DNA from: Zelonia costaricensis
Lineage: Eukaryota > Euglenozoa > Kinetoplastea > Trypanosomatida > Trypanosomatidae
Reading direction: 5' to 3'
Length of the DNA stretch: 33,087 nucleotides
Assembly (NCBI GenBank): GCA_030849075.1
Contig: JASAOO010003259.1
Span: 1 to 33,087 of the forward strand
Of this stretch, positions 1 to 9,250 are shown one piece after another (position 1 is the stretch's first letter; every line of letters begins with the position of its first letter). The notes under the pieces were generated by a model that ran no database searches, was not told the DNA's origin, and saw only the letters and a list, made by a program, of their open reading frames with translations. The position numbers were made by a program, and so were the translations under genes.

Positions 1-695
1 GGAACGATCTGACCCCGCTCCACCCTCTTCTCTGTATTCCCCCCTCCCCTCCCCTCCACTCTGGCAGAACCCGCAGCATACACGAACACGGCACTCCTAC
101 TACCGTGCGTCGCCGATAAAGGAGAAGAGGGCGGACACGCCGGGGTGCGCACCGCATTGCCATCCGACGCGCCGCCCTCGCACAGCTCTCCTGCGAGTTA
201 GCGTGGTCGCAGGGCCGCACGCAGCACGCATTTCATGCAAGTACACACGCGGCTCTGAAGGGCTGCTATCGCCGCTCCCACTCTGCCTCCCACCCACCTC
301 CCTACGCACCGCCCTCACCGACCCTGAACACGCGCACGCACTCCCTCACACGTGTGGCAGCTGTCGCACAGTTGTGTTGAACTGCGTTGCCGTTCGCTGC
401 CCTTCTTCACCCCCCCCCCTTCCACCAACCCACCAGCCCCCATCCGCGCACACGCAAACACCTTCATACTCGTCTTTTCATCTCCTCCCCCCGCCCCCCC
501 CCTCTCTCTATCTCCCAGTAGTTGTATCCCCACCCTTCCCCCGGTTGGCGGCCCAACTGAGGTGCCCGCTCGTTGCTGACACTGCACTCGGTCACTGCCC
601 ACCGTGCCCGCCGCTTTCCAACCCAACACTCCCGTCCCTCGTCTCGGTTACGGCGCAAGCGGGCTGTGGCTGGTCGGAAGCCGCTTTGTGATTGA

Positions 696-711
696 TTTGT
701 TTTTTTTTTAG
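696..711 (+). promoter_or_regulatory. Candidate trans-splice acceptor: T-run then AG
   Basis: A run of ten T (700-709) is followed directly by AG at 710-711, the classic trypanosomatid polypyrimidine/AG acceptor layout. If used for the CSC1-like gene it would give a 5' UTR of about 990 nt. A competing acceptor lies at 1671-1672. Assigned from pattern only. Confidence 0.5.
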
Positions 712-1615
712 TTTCGTGCTGCCTTACTCGTTGCGGGAGGTTCTTGTGCGCCGGGCCGTATGCGCCGCTCAACGCGCAGACGGTCTCACATCAACGCCAC
801 CTCGCACACCCCCAAACTCTTCCCCTCCCTCCACTAATTTGCGAAGTCCCAGCAAGCCGCCACAGGTCGAGGCTGTCGTCGATCCCTCTTTGCGTGTGTG
901 CGTGTCTGCGCGTTTGTGTCTGTGTGTGAGTGGAGAGCACGTCTGTCTGTCGCTACCTCCCCGTGCTGACGCTGGAGGCGGTCGACCTCCGTTCACCAGA
1001 GGCTCTCCCCACCCCACCCCATCCCCCCCCCCGCTCGTAGCCCCGTGTGAGTTCCCTGTATCTGGTAGCCTCGGTGGCCACCGGTGTCGATACCATCTCC
1101 CGCCGCCGCCGCCGCCTGTGCTGCTGCTGCTGTTCCTCACAGGCTCCCCCCCCTTTCTCTCGTTTTCCATTCCCAGTGTCGATTTCTCTATTTCGGTCGC
1201 GCGCTCCGCCTCGCGGCATCCCCCCTCCATCCCCCCCCCTTCCCTCCCTCCCCTCTGTATCGCCCATCAGTCCCCACACCCCCACCCCCCAACCATATTC
1301 ACCTTCCCGCCCTCGCGGTTGGTGAGCCCCTCTTCTCCTCTTTGTTTTCTTCCCTCCCCCCTTTTTCTCCCTCGTATTGGGCGCCGTCATCGCTGGTGCT
1401 GTTGGCGCAACTCCATCTTTTGTGAGCTCCTCCCTTCTTTCCTCCATATTTTCATCCGCTTGTTCTTGGCTTCAAGTTTGTGTGTGTGTGTGTGTATCTG
1501 TGTTGGGGTGGCTACACACTATCGTCGCCTTGAGAGCCCTCCCCCTCCAACCCTCGTCCTCCGCTCACCCTCCTGCGTCCCATCGCACCCGTCTCCCTTC
1601 GTGCAGTGTAGCCGT

Positions 1616-1672
1616 GCCTTCGCTTTCTCCTTCCGTTTTTCTCTTGCCTTCTCCCCCCCCTCCCTCCTGCAG
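1616..1672 (+). promoter_or_regulatory. Second candidate trans-splice acceptor for the CSC1-like gene
   Basis: A long CT tract ends in CTGCAG, with the AG at 1671-1672, 27 nt before the chosen ATG. It supports 1700 as the start codon, because a transcript spliced here could not carry the upstream open frame. Confidence 0.45.
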
Positions 1673-1699
1673 AACCGAGGCGGCACGCTGGCGGTAACC

Positions 1700-4600
1700 A
1701 TGAGCACCACCTCCTCCCTCTCCGCCGACGCGACGTACGATGACCAGGGCATCTACGTCTCCCTCATCATCGGCGGCGTCCTCCTCCTCGCCTTCGGGGG
1801 CCTGACAGCGTTCCTGAACTGCACTTCCATCCTGTGGCTCAAGCGCTTCTACAGGCCCAACCACACCATTGAGCCCACCCCTCTCACACGAAGCGGCGCA
1901 ACGTCCGTCGCCGCGGCAGCAGCGCGGCGCGTCGACCGTGACGGCGGCGAGCTCGACGCCGCCGACCCGCTGGTGACGTCGCCGCTGACAGAGACGGTGT
2001 TTGCGGAGCACACCATTCACTTCGGCGGCCGCAGCGGGCACACAGTGACCCGGCGCAAGCGGCTCGGCATCAGCCTGCCCTTCCTGGCCACCTTCTTCAT
2101 GCGGCCGACGTGGCAGGACTGGCTCAGTATCGAGGAGCCGTCGCTGCGGGACCGCAAGGAGAGCGCACTGTCGCCGGTGCACCACCAGCTGCCGGCCCCA
2201 CCACCGCGCCACACCAGCGACCGCTCCTTCGTGCCCCTGCGCGCCCCGTCCTTTGCCGCCTACCGCCGCCGCAGCGGCAACGGCAGCCTGCGCATCGGCG
2301 GCCGCAGCGACGCCGAGAGCGCGGCGGGGTCTGTACGGTTCTCGCCGCGCAGCGCCGGCCCGCCGCAGTCGTACGGGGCTGTGGAGGACGCGAACAGCCG
2401 GACAACCTCGCCCCCGCCCGCCTCGCCCACCTCGGCGATGCCGTCGCTGCCCAAGACCCCGGTCGACCCCCTGGTCGCCGTGTACGTCTTCACCCTCAAG
2501 TTCTTCTTCTCCCTCATGCTGCTCGGCGAGGTCTTCACCGTGTGGATCATGGTCATTGCCCAGAAGGACGACTACATGGAGCGCACACTGCGGCTGCGCG
2601 ACATCCACAAGTGCGCGAGTCAGGCCAACAACCAGACGGGGTGCGAGCTGCGCAAGCCGTACTGCGTGTACCAAGGCGCCGACCTCGGCTGTGGGGTCGT
2701 GGCCCTGCACGGACTCTACGACCTGACAGTGCTGAACATCCGACCGAAAAGTCGGCGCTGGCTAGGCGTCGGCATCTTGAACATGTGCTTCTGCGTCGTG
2801 TTGGTGGCCATGACGCTCTACTACCTGCGCAAGGTCGGGCAGTACGTGGAGGCGGTCATGGCGAACCAGATGCGCCACGCGCTGGGGTACCGCGTCGTGT
2901 GCGTGCGCGGCCTGGATGCGACGGAGATCCGCACCGACACCGCCTTTCGTGAAGCGTTCCTGCAGCTCTCTGTGTACTTCCCCAATGCCGCGCCGACGTC
3001 GCCGGCGCCACGGCCGCAGCAGCAGCAGCAGCAGCAGCATCGCCGCGGCAACTCCACCTTTGTCGAGGTGGACGAGAACGAGGAGAGCTACGTCGTGTGC
3101 GAGTGCCCTGGACTCAACTGCCTCTTCTCCACGGCGGGCATACACTACTACGTGGTGCGGCGCGCCGACGCCACCTTCACGCAGCCGGGCAAGGTCGAGC
3201 AGATCCTGATCGCACGCGAGCCGCCCTTCGGCATGCTGGACGTCATCGCCGACGCCGAGTCGGCCATGGCCGACCTGCAGGACGCCATCGCCGACGAGAA
3301 GGCCCTGCGCCGGCGGCTGATGCTGCGCTTCGAGACACAGCTCTCGCCCTCGATGCGGCGGCGCCGCAGCAACAACAGCAGCCTCACCATGAGCCGCCGC
3401 TCCACCGCGCCACCACCGCAGCAACGGGCGATGAGTGTGCTGATCAGCGACGCGACCAGGGTCGAGGACGACGCGGTCACGGTACCGAGCCACGACGGCA
3501 TCGGGCGCATCGGCGGCATCGCGGAGGACGGCAGCGACGCGGTGCTCATGATGCGGGCGCCGTTCCCGAACTGCTGCGACAAGCTGCCAGCCGTGCCGTA
3601 CCGCGAGACGATCTTCTACCAGCGCATCCAGGCGATGAACGCAGCGCTGGAGCAGGTTCCGCGGCAGCGCGTCGCCGGGGCGGCGTTTGTGGTCTTCAGG
3701 GACGCCCTCTCAGCGCACGAGTTCACGCAGCTCTTCACGGCCCGCTTCGGTGGCCTCTTCTCCTCCCTGACGTCGACCATTGCCGGGCCGCCGGGGCGCA
3801 TTTTCCAGAGCAGCCTCACCGCCGGTCGCTGTGCCCTGTGGGTGCGCTTCTTCCTCATCTTCCTCATCTACGTGGTGCTGCTGCTGACGTGGTCGATCCC
3901 CATCAGTCTCCTCGGCTCGCTCGAGCAGCTCTCGCAACTGTCGGACAACTCGCTGCTGCGTCGCTACGCCGCCCTGCCGTCATGGGTTCGCTCGCTCCTC
4001 AACGCCTACCTCCCGGTCGCCGCGCTGGCGCTGTTCAACGTCGCCCTGCCGCACATCATCCGCTTCCTGGTGCGCGCCATGGGTGCCTTCAACCGTGCCG
4101 AGTGCGACGGTGGGCAGCTCTACCTGCAGTACGTTTTCATGGTCGTCACGGCCGTCGTCTTCCAAGCCGCCTTCCAGGGCGCGATGAGCCGCCTGGCCGA
4201 CCTGCTCGCTGACCCCGACCAGGACGCGATCATCAACTTTTTCGTGTCCTGCATCTCGCCCAGCAACGGCTACTTCTACGCGAAGGTAATCACCGCGACC
4301 TGCCTGTCTACCTGGCTCGACCTGCTGGACCCCGTCGGCATCATCATGGCGTTACTGCTGCGCGGCCGTGCGCACATTCAGCGCAACTACGACGCCCTCT
4401 TCCTGCCCTGCGAGTTCGAGTTCCCGCGGCTCCTGAGCTTCGATCTCATGGTGCTCTCGATGGGGCTTCTCTTCCACATGACGGCGCCGCTGCTCGGCCT
4501 GCTCGTGGTGTGCTACTTCTTCGTGCGCTACTGGAGTCAGCGTTCGAAGCAGTGCGACCGCTACCGGCCAACGCTGTCGCCGGCGCACGACTGCACCGAC

Positions 4601-6208
4601 TTCGGCGTCGCCGCGCAGGTGATTCGGTGCGTCATGTGGCTCTACTGCTTCTCCGAGACGTGCGGGGTGCTGCTGATGAGCCTGCGCGACAACAGCGGCG
4701 GTGTCGTCCTCTGCTCCATCACGCTGGCCACCGGCATCATTCTGACGATCTTCGTGTACGTGGAGACTCGCCGCTGGACCGCGTCCCTGGCCAACGCGCG
4801 CCACTTCGCCCGCAACGCGCACCTCTACTACAGCCACCAGCACCGCGTGGGCCACGGTCACACGCACAACGGCGGCACCGCAGCACAGCAGCAGCAGCAG
4901 CAGCAGCATCAACTTGCTACGAGCTTTCCAACCATGACGACGCCGCTGCACCGCAACCTCCCGCCGACCTCGGCGTCAATGCCGGTGCCCCTGCCGCCGA
5001 CGTCGCCGCTGGCCGCCGCCACGCCGATGACGCCCAACGCGGAGCTGCACAACTCCGCGTCGGTACCCAATGCCTCGCAGACGTACACGCCGACCGACAC
5101 GCCATTCGAGAACGAGGGCGGCGGCGAGGACGAGGACGGGGCTGCCGACCAGCCCCGCAGCGGCAACAACCGTCAGAGCGCCGCGCAGGAGGAGGGCGCG
5201 CTGGACAGCTACGAGCATGTCACGCTGAATCAGCTTCTCTTCGACACGACGCGCAACCCGTTCCTGAGCCACCTGCTGCCCCGCAAGCCCGGCGTGACGA
5301 TGCGGTACCAGCCGAAGCACCAGCGCCTCGCCCAGGTGGACGCGGCGGCCGAGGTGCGGGTGATGAAGGAGACCAACTTCGTGGTCGAGCGGTACTGGGA
5401 TCGCGGGATGACGTGGTTCGAGGAGGACGCCGACGTCTACCGCGACCTCGACGACTTCGATGGCGACGTCGATGCCGACCACGACGGCGCGGGCGGCGGT
5501 GGCAGCGGGGACGACGGCGCGGGCCGTGACGGCAGGAGCAGCCGCAGCGCCCGCGATGGCGATGCCGCGGCGCTTGGCCGGGACCCCCACGACAGCGACG
5601 ATGCGGAGCACAACGGGCGGCAAGCGCGCGGCGACGGGGGCGACGACCACGGTGGCGGCAGAGACGGCAACGGTGCCGGCAAGTCACCGCGCAAGCGCGT
5701 CGTGCTCGGGGCGCTGGCGACGACAGTGACGGTGGGGCCTGCGGAGCAGCACACCGCGGCGACGAGCCGAGTCTCACCGCCATCGCCGCCCGCCGGAGTG
5801 CTCACCGCCGACGCTGCTGCCGCTTCGGCCACGAGCGGTCAGCCACGGTCGACGAGGACGCCGCCGGTGCAGCGCGATGACATCGAGGTGGTGGTGCCCA
5901 CGCTGACGACGGCGCCGGCGATGTCGCGGCGAGCGCCGAAGGCGGTGTCGAGCATCGCGGTGCCGGCCTCCGTCCTCCCGCTCAACCAAAACGCGAATGG
6001 CACAACGCGCAGCTGCAGTGACGGTGAGCCCAGCCGCAGCCGCACGAGCTCCCCGCCACCGCCGCCGCTGCCGCTGCGCGGATACGAGGAGCAGCGCGAG
6101 GACTCGGAGATGGACCAGTCGCTGCTGCGGCTCAGCATGCTGGGTGCCGCGGTCGGACCAGCCATGGTGACGGTTTCGAAGAGCTCGGCGGTGCAGCCCG
6201 TCCTGTGA
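1700..6208 (+). CDS. OSCA/CSC1/TMEM63-family (DUF221) stress-gated cation channel, enlarged
   Basis: The 1502-aa protein has the domain order of the CSC1/OSCA family, whose characterised members are calcium-permeable channels opened by osmotic or mechanical stress. A first hydrophobic span lies at about 18-40. A loop of about 215 aa follows, then spans near 258-286 and 354-377. A cytosolic region (378-710) contains two family-like stretches (VVCVRGLD and AFVVFRDAL). A block of about seven hydrophobic segments covers 712-1025, with the family-like LPHIIRFL and FHMTAPLLGLLV regions. The last 477 residues are low-complexity and Asp/Gly/Arg-rich. Two pure CAG tracts (3017-3037 and 4886-4906) each encode seven Gln. 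Most fungal, plant and animal relatives are roughly 700-1000 aa, so the first loop and tail are large additions. The ATG at 1700 was chosen because upstream in-frame sequence is leader-like and an acceptor AG lies just before it. Family assignment is by eye but rests on several regions; ion selectivity and location are not shown. Confidence 0.85.
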   Translation: MSTTSSLSADATYDDQGIYVSLIIGGVLLLAFGGLTAFLNCTSILWLKRFYRPNHTIEPTPLTRSGATSVAAAAARRVDRDGGELDAADPLVTSPLTETVFAEHTIHFGGRSGHTVTRRKRLGISLPFLATFFMRPTWQDWLSIEEPSLRDRKESALSPVHHQLPAPPPRHTSDRSFVPLRAPSFAAYRRRSGNGSLRIGGRSDAESAAGSVRFSPRSAGPPQSYGAVEDANSRTTSPPPASPTSAMPSLPKTPVDPLVAVYVFTLKFFFSLMLLGEVFTVWIMVIAQKDDYMERTLRLRDIHKCASQANNQTGCELRKPYCVYQGADLGCGVVALHGLYDLTVLNIRPKSRRWLGVGILNMCFCVVLVAMTLYYLRKVGQYVEAVMANQMRHALGYRVVCVRGLDATEIRTDTAFREAFLQLSVYFPNAAPTSPAPRPQQQQQQQHRRGNSTFVEVDENEESYVVCECPGLNCLFSTAGIHYYVVRRADATFTQPGKVEQILIAREPPFGMLDVIADAESAMADLQDAIADEKALRRRLMLRFETQLSPSMRRRRSNNSSLTMSRRSTAPPPQQRAMSVLISDATRVEDDAVTVPSHDGIGRIGGIAEDGSDAVLMMRAPFPNCCDKLPAVPYRETIFYQRIQAMNAALEQVPRQRVAGAAFVVFRDALSAHEFTQLFTARFGGLFSSLTSTIAGPPGRIFQSSLTAGRCALWVRFFLIFLIYVVLLLTWSIPISLLGSLEQLSQLSDNSLLRRYAALPSWVRSLLNAYLPVAALALFNVALPHIIRFLVRAMGAFNRAECDGGQLYLQYVFMVVTAVVFQAAFQGAMSRLADLLADPDQDAIINFFVSCISPSNGYFYAKVITATCLSTWLDLLDPVGIIMALLLRGRAHIQRNYDALFLPCEFEFPRLLSFDLMVLSMGLLFHMTAPLLGLLVVCYFFVRYWSQRSKQCDRYRPTLSPAHDCTDFGVAAQVIRCVMWLYCFSETCGVLLMSLRDNSGGVVLCSITLATGIILTIFVYVETRRWTASLANARHFARNAHLYYSHQHRVGHGHTHNGGTAAQQQQQQQHQLATSFPTMTTPLHRNLPPTSASMPVPLPPTSPLAAATPMTPNAELHNSASVPNASQTYTPTDTPFENEGGGEDEDGAADQPRSGNNRQSAAQEEGALDSYEHVTLNQLLFDTTRNPFLSHLLPRKPGVTMRYQPKHQRLAQVDAAAEVRVMKETNFVVERYWDRGMTWFEEDADVYRDLDDFDGDVDADHDGAGGGGSGDDGAGRDGRSSRSARDGDAAALGRDPHDSDDAEHNGRQARGDGGDDHGGGRDGNGAGKSPRKRVVLGALATTVTVGPAEQHTAATSRVSPPSPPAGVLTADAAAASATSGQPRSTRTPPVQRDDIEVVVPTLTTAPAMSRRAPKAVSSIAVPASVLPLNQNANGTTRSCSDGEPSRSRTSSPPPPPLPLRGYEEQREDSEMDQSLLRLSMLGAAVGPAMVTVSKSSAVQPVL

Positions 6209-6380
6209 GGGCGTCCGCCGTGACTTCGGCACTGCCGCGTTGATGCGAAGCAGTGTGTGTGTGTGAGTGTGTCTGTGTATTGCACACGGCGTACGGTCGC
6301 CGACTCGCAGCCTCAGTCCTTCCTGCTGTTCCTCAAGTGTTGTGATGTAGCACTTGACGCGTGCGTCTTCTTCTATACCT

Positions 6381-6402
6381 ACACATACATATATGTATGT
6401 GT
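6381..6402. repeat. Perfect 22-nt AT-rich palindrome in the 3' UTR
   Basis: The 22 bases at 6381-6402 equal their own reverse complement, with an alternating purine/pyrimidine core (CATATATG). In RNA it could form a self-complementary stem. It lies about 170 nt after the stop codon of the channel gene. Confidence 0.8.
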
Positions 6403-6725
6403 ATGTGGTGACTGTCCTCGCTTGGGTGTGTGTTGATTGGGAGGAGATGCGGTGTTCAACCGACTCCTGGCGTCTTGCACACACACTCACACACGCGCAG
6501 AAACTCCTGCTGCACGCTGACGCCATGGCTGCTCGTACTCCTGCCCTTCCCTCCACGACGTCGGGGGGGGGGGGGCCGCATGCCTGACATCAGCGCCTCC
6601 GCGTCTCTCCTCTCCCCTCGCACTTCTTCTTCTTTTACGCTCCTGTGTTCCGTCCGCCCTCCGAGTTCACTCGCCTCGCATGCGTTTTTTCGTGTTTTCC
6701 TTCTGGTTTGTTGAACGGTGTGCTG

Positions 6726-6726
<1 letters not shown>

Positions 6727-6756
<30 letters not shown>

Positions 6757-6782
6757 TGTCAGTGTGAATGTGAATGTGAATG
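6727..6782 (+). repeat. (TG)n microsatellite followed by GTGAAT units
   Basis: Uninterrupted TG dinucleotides run from 6727 to 6752, followed by an imperfect TG stretch and about three GTGAAT hexamers ending near 6782. Such repeats are common in trypanosomatid untranslated regions. Confidence 0.85.
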
Positions 6783-7384
6783 CTGGACCGTCTTGCCTCG
6801 TGTGCATGTCGGAGAGGGGTGTGTGACGGCACGGCACTGCTGTGTAGAGAGCGCCGCTTGCGGCCCCCCCCCCCTCCGTCATACCCTGAAACTGCAAGTT
6901 CAAAAAGAAGTGTGGCGAAGTCGCACGCGCGTAGACACGGAGAACCGCGCGCGAGACGGCTGGCACTCCTCCCTCCCAGCAGCGCGTGTGTGCAAAGAAG
7001 AACAAGGCAGGGGCTCCGTCGCTAAGCCTCCTTGCTGACCAGCGTGTGTGTACGCGCGGTCCTTGAAGCGCCGTGATATCGTCCCCTTGTGCCTCGCGCG
7101 AAGAGAGATGACGCAGGTGCGGAGGGGTCTGGGGGGGGGGCAAGGAGACGGCGCGTCGAGGAGGCGCACCTCGCAACGCCTCCACCGCCGCGGCCTCCCC
7201 TCGACCCTCCCTTCCCCCAATGAACGGGATGTCGTCTCTCCTGCGTCACGGGCAACTCTCATCCCTCTACTGTATCGTGCTTCCTTCTCCCCCACACACA
7301 CACCCTTTATCATCCTCACACACACACAAGCACATTCCCACTGATCCAATCACCTCTTTGCTTCACACGCGGCAGCTGGCTCAC

Positions 7385-7400
7385 TTTTTTTTTTTTACAG
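7385..7400 (+). promoter_or_regulatory. Candidate trans-splice acceptor for delta-COP
   Basis: Twelve consecutive T (7385-7396) are followed by ACAG, with the AG at 7399-7400. This is the cleanest acceptor in the window and would give a 5' UTR of about 215 nt. Confidence 0.7.
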
Positions 7401-7615
7401 ATCGCCAAGGCGCCTGCTCGCAGCACTCGCCTCCGTACCCGTGCCTGCGCGCTTGTGTGTGTGTGTGTGTCTGTGTGCGTGTGTGTGCGTAGCTTTCTCT
7501 GTGCGCAACTTGTGTGGACGCTGCGTGCTCTCCCCGCCCCCCCCCGCCCCCCCCCCCTCCGGTCGACGAAGCATCAGCATCATCATCACCATCGACGAGA
7601 GAGGCGGTCATCCAC

Positions 7616-9250
7616 ATGACGGTCATTTCCGCTGGCGTGGTAAACAAGCAGGGCCGCATTGTGCTGGCCCGGCAGTTCACGGACATCAGCCGCGTCCGCA
7701 TCGAGGGCCTCCTCTCCGCCTTCCCACGTCTCCTCGAGTCGTCTGTGGGCAAGCAGGTAACCTACATCGACGCCGGCACGGTGCGGTACGTGTATCAGCC
7801 GATGGAGGAACTTTTCCTCGTGCTGGTCACTACCACGAAGAGCAACATCGTCGAGGACCTTGCGACGCTGCACCTCATGGGTCGCCTCATCCCGGAGTAC
7901 GTCCCAGAGGGTATCAGCGAGGCCACGCTGGAGGCGCACTCCTTCGACGTGTTCTTTGCCCTCGACGAGGTGGTGGTCTGCGGCAAGCGCGAGAACAGCA
8001 CCGTCGAGCAGATTCGCGTGTACCTGGAGATGGACTCGTACGAGGAGCGCATGGCCCTCGAGGAGAAGCAGCGGCAGATGGCCGAGGCGAAGAAGATCAC
8101 GGCCGAGCACGCGCGCAAGATGCGGGAGCGTCGCATGGCAGGCGGCGGCTCGTCGGGCGGCGCCTATGGCGGCATCAGCTCCGACGATCCCAACTACGGT
8201 GGCTTTGGCAGCAGCTCGGCGGCGGGTGCCGGGATGGGCAACGCGCACGGCGGCGGCGGCGGTGCGGGCGGTGGCAGCATGGAGATTACCTACCCCACGC
8301 CCTCGGCCGGCGTGCCGTCCCGGCCATCGGCGGCCCTGCCGATGGCCGCCGCCCCCCGCAGCGGCATGAGCCTCGGCAAGGCGCGCAAGACGGACATCAG
8401 CAGCAAGATCCAGAAGGAGATGGGCGTCACGGCGTCGCAAGCCTCGGCACCGCTCACGAGTGGGGCTGGCACGGACGGGATGGGGGCAGGGCAGCTGGCG
8501 GTGCCTCTCCCCGCCTCCGCCTCGGTCGCGCAGGAAGCCGTGAACATCACGATCGAGGAGAAGATGAGCGCCGTGTTGCAGCGCGAGGGTGAGCCGACGC
8601 CGGTGGACATCAAGGGCGAGCTCACCGTGCTCGTCGCCGACCCGCAGCAGGACCAGATCAAGCTGATGCTCACGCCCGTCAGCGACGCCTTCACGTTCCG
8701 TGCCCACGCCAAGGTCAACAAGGCCCTCTTCGCCAGCGACCAGGTGCTCACCATGGCCGACGGCAAGCCCTTCCCCGTGCAGCAGCCCGTCACGATCCTG
8801 CGCTGGCGCCTCTCCAATGCCGCCATCACCGCGCCGCTCACCTTCACGTGCTGGCCGGAGGCGAGTAGCATCACGATCGAGTACGAGCTCGCCGACCCCA
8901 ACACCCCGCCGCTGCAGCCGGTGCGCCTCGCCATTCCCCTCTACGGCGCCAACCCGCAGGACGTGCAGCCGTCCACCGGCGCGTACGAGGTGGTGCCTGG
9001 CCAGCACGTCATCTGGACCATCGACGTCGTCGCCGGGCACCAGAACGCCAGTGGCAACATCGAGATCACGGTGGACAACGATCAGGGCTCCAACGGCGAG
9101 GAGCTCTTCTTCCCCATCCAGGTGGCCCTCTCGTCCGAGGTCAGCGTTGCCCACGTTGGGGTGACCGAGGTCGTCTCGACGCAGACCGGGCAGGCGGTGC
9201 GCTTCAGCCAGCAGTCTCGCCTCCTCAGCGAAAACGTATTGGTGCAGTAG
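7616..9250 (+). CDS. Coatomer subunit delta (delta-COP, archain)
   Basis: The 544-aa product is the delta subunit of the COPI coat, which drives retrograde Golgi-to-ER and intra-Golgi vesicle traffic. An N-terminal longin-like domain (about 1-135) begins MTVISAGVVNKQGR, as in delta-COPs. A charged helix (about 140-178) and a Gly/Ser/Ala-rich linker follow. A GMSLGKARK motif resembles the conserved linker motif of the family. A mu-homology domain starts near residue 308 (NITIEEKMSAVLQREGE) and runs to the C-terminus. Animal and yeast homologues are of similar length (just over 500 aa), so the gene appears complete; the glycine-rich linker is somewhat expanded. The frame is open upstream to 7514, but the ATG at 7616 starts exactly where the family begins and follows a strong acceptor at 7399-7400. 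Confidence 0.96.
   Translation: MTVISAGVVNKQGRIVLARQFTDISRVRIEGLLSAFPRLLESSVGKQVTYIDAGTVRYVYQPMEELFLVLVTTTKSNIVEDLATLHLMGRLIPEYVPEGISEATLEAHSFDVFFALDEVVVCGKRENSTVEQIRVYLEMDSYEERMALEEKQRQMAEAKKITAEHARKMRERRMAGGGSSGGAYGGISSDDPNYGGFGSSSAAGAGMGNAHGGGGGAGGGSMEITYPTPSAGVPSRPSAALPMAAAPRSGMSLGKARKTDISSKIQKEMGVTASQASAPLTSGAGTDGMGAGQLAVPLPASASVAQEAVNITIEEKMSAVLQREGEPTPVDIKGELTVLVADPQQDQIKLMLTPVSDAFTFRAHAKVNKALFASDQVLTMADGKPFPVQQPVTILRWRLSNAAITAPLTFTCWPEASSITIEYELADPNTPPLQPVRLAIPLYGANPQDVQPSTGAYEVVPGQHVIWTIDVVAGHQNASGNIEITVDNDQGSNGEELFFPIQVALSSEVSVAHVGVTEVVSTQTGQAVRFSQQSRLLSENVLVQ

Larger units (their letters stand above)
1..1699 (+). other. Pyrimidine-rich intergenic region and 5' leader of the CSC1-like gene
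   Basis: This stretch is dominated by C/T tracts (for example 405-545 and 1140-1380) with scattered TG repeats (about 890-930 and 1480-1500). No reading frame has convincing protein-like composition. The frame of the downstream gene stays open back to about 692, but its translation is Pro/Ser/Leu-rich low-complexity sequence, as expected where C/T-rich DNA simply lacks stop codons. It probably holds the 3' end of an upstream transcript plus trans-splicing signals. Confidence 0.7.
6209..7615 (+). other. Intergenic region between the CSC1-like gene and delta-COP
   Basis: No convincing gene is visible. It holds the 3' UTR of the channel gene, a perfect AT-rich palindrome (6381-6402), a G-run near 6565, a (TG)n tract with trailing GTGAAT units (6727-6782), and CT/CA-rich DNA leading to the delta-COP splice acceptor. 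The open frames here encode low-complexity Ser/Pro/Arg/His strings. Confidence 0.7.

Noticed and set aside
692..1699. In-frame 336-codon upstream extension of the channel gene
   Set aside because: Its translation is Pro/Ser/Leu low-complexity sequence from C/T-rich DNA, an acceptor AG lies at 1671-1672, and the first recognisable span follows the ATG at 1700.
1565..2710. 381-codon antisense open frame over the channel gene
   Set aside because: Same GC-bias shadow effect; no domain seen and wrong direction for this gene block.
7586..9154. 522-codon open frame antisense to delta-COP
   Set aside because: A shadow of GC-biased codon use on the other strand; rich in Arg/His/Gly and overlapping a certain gene.
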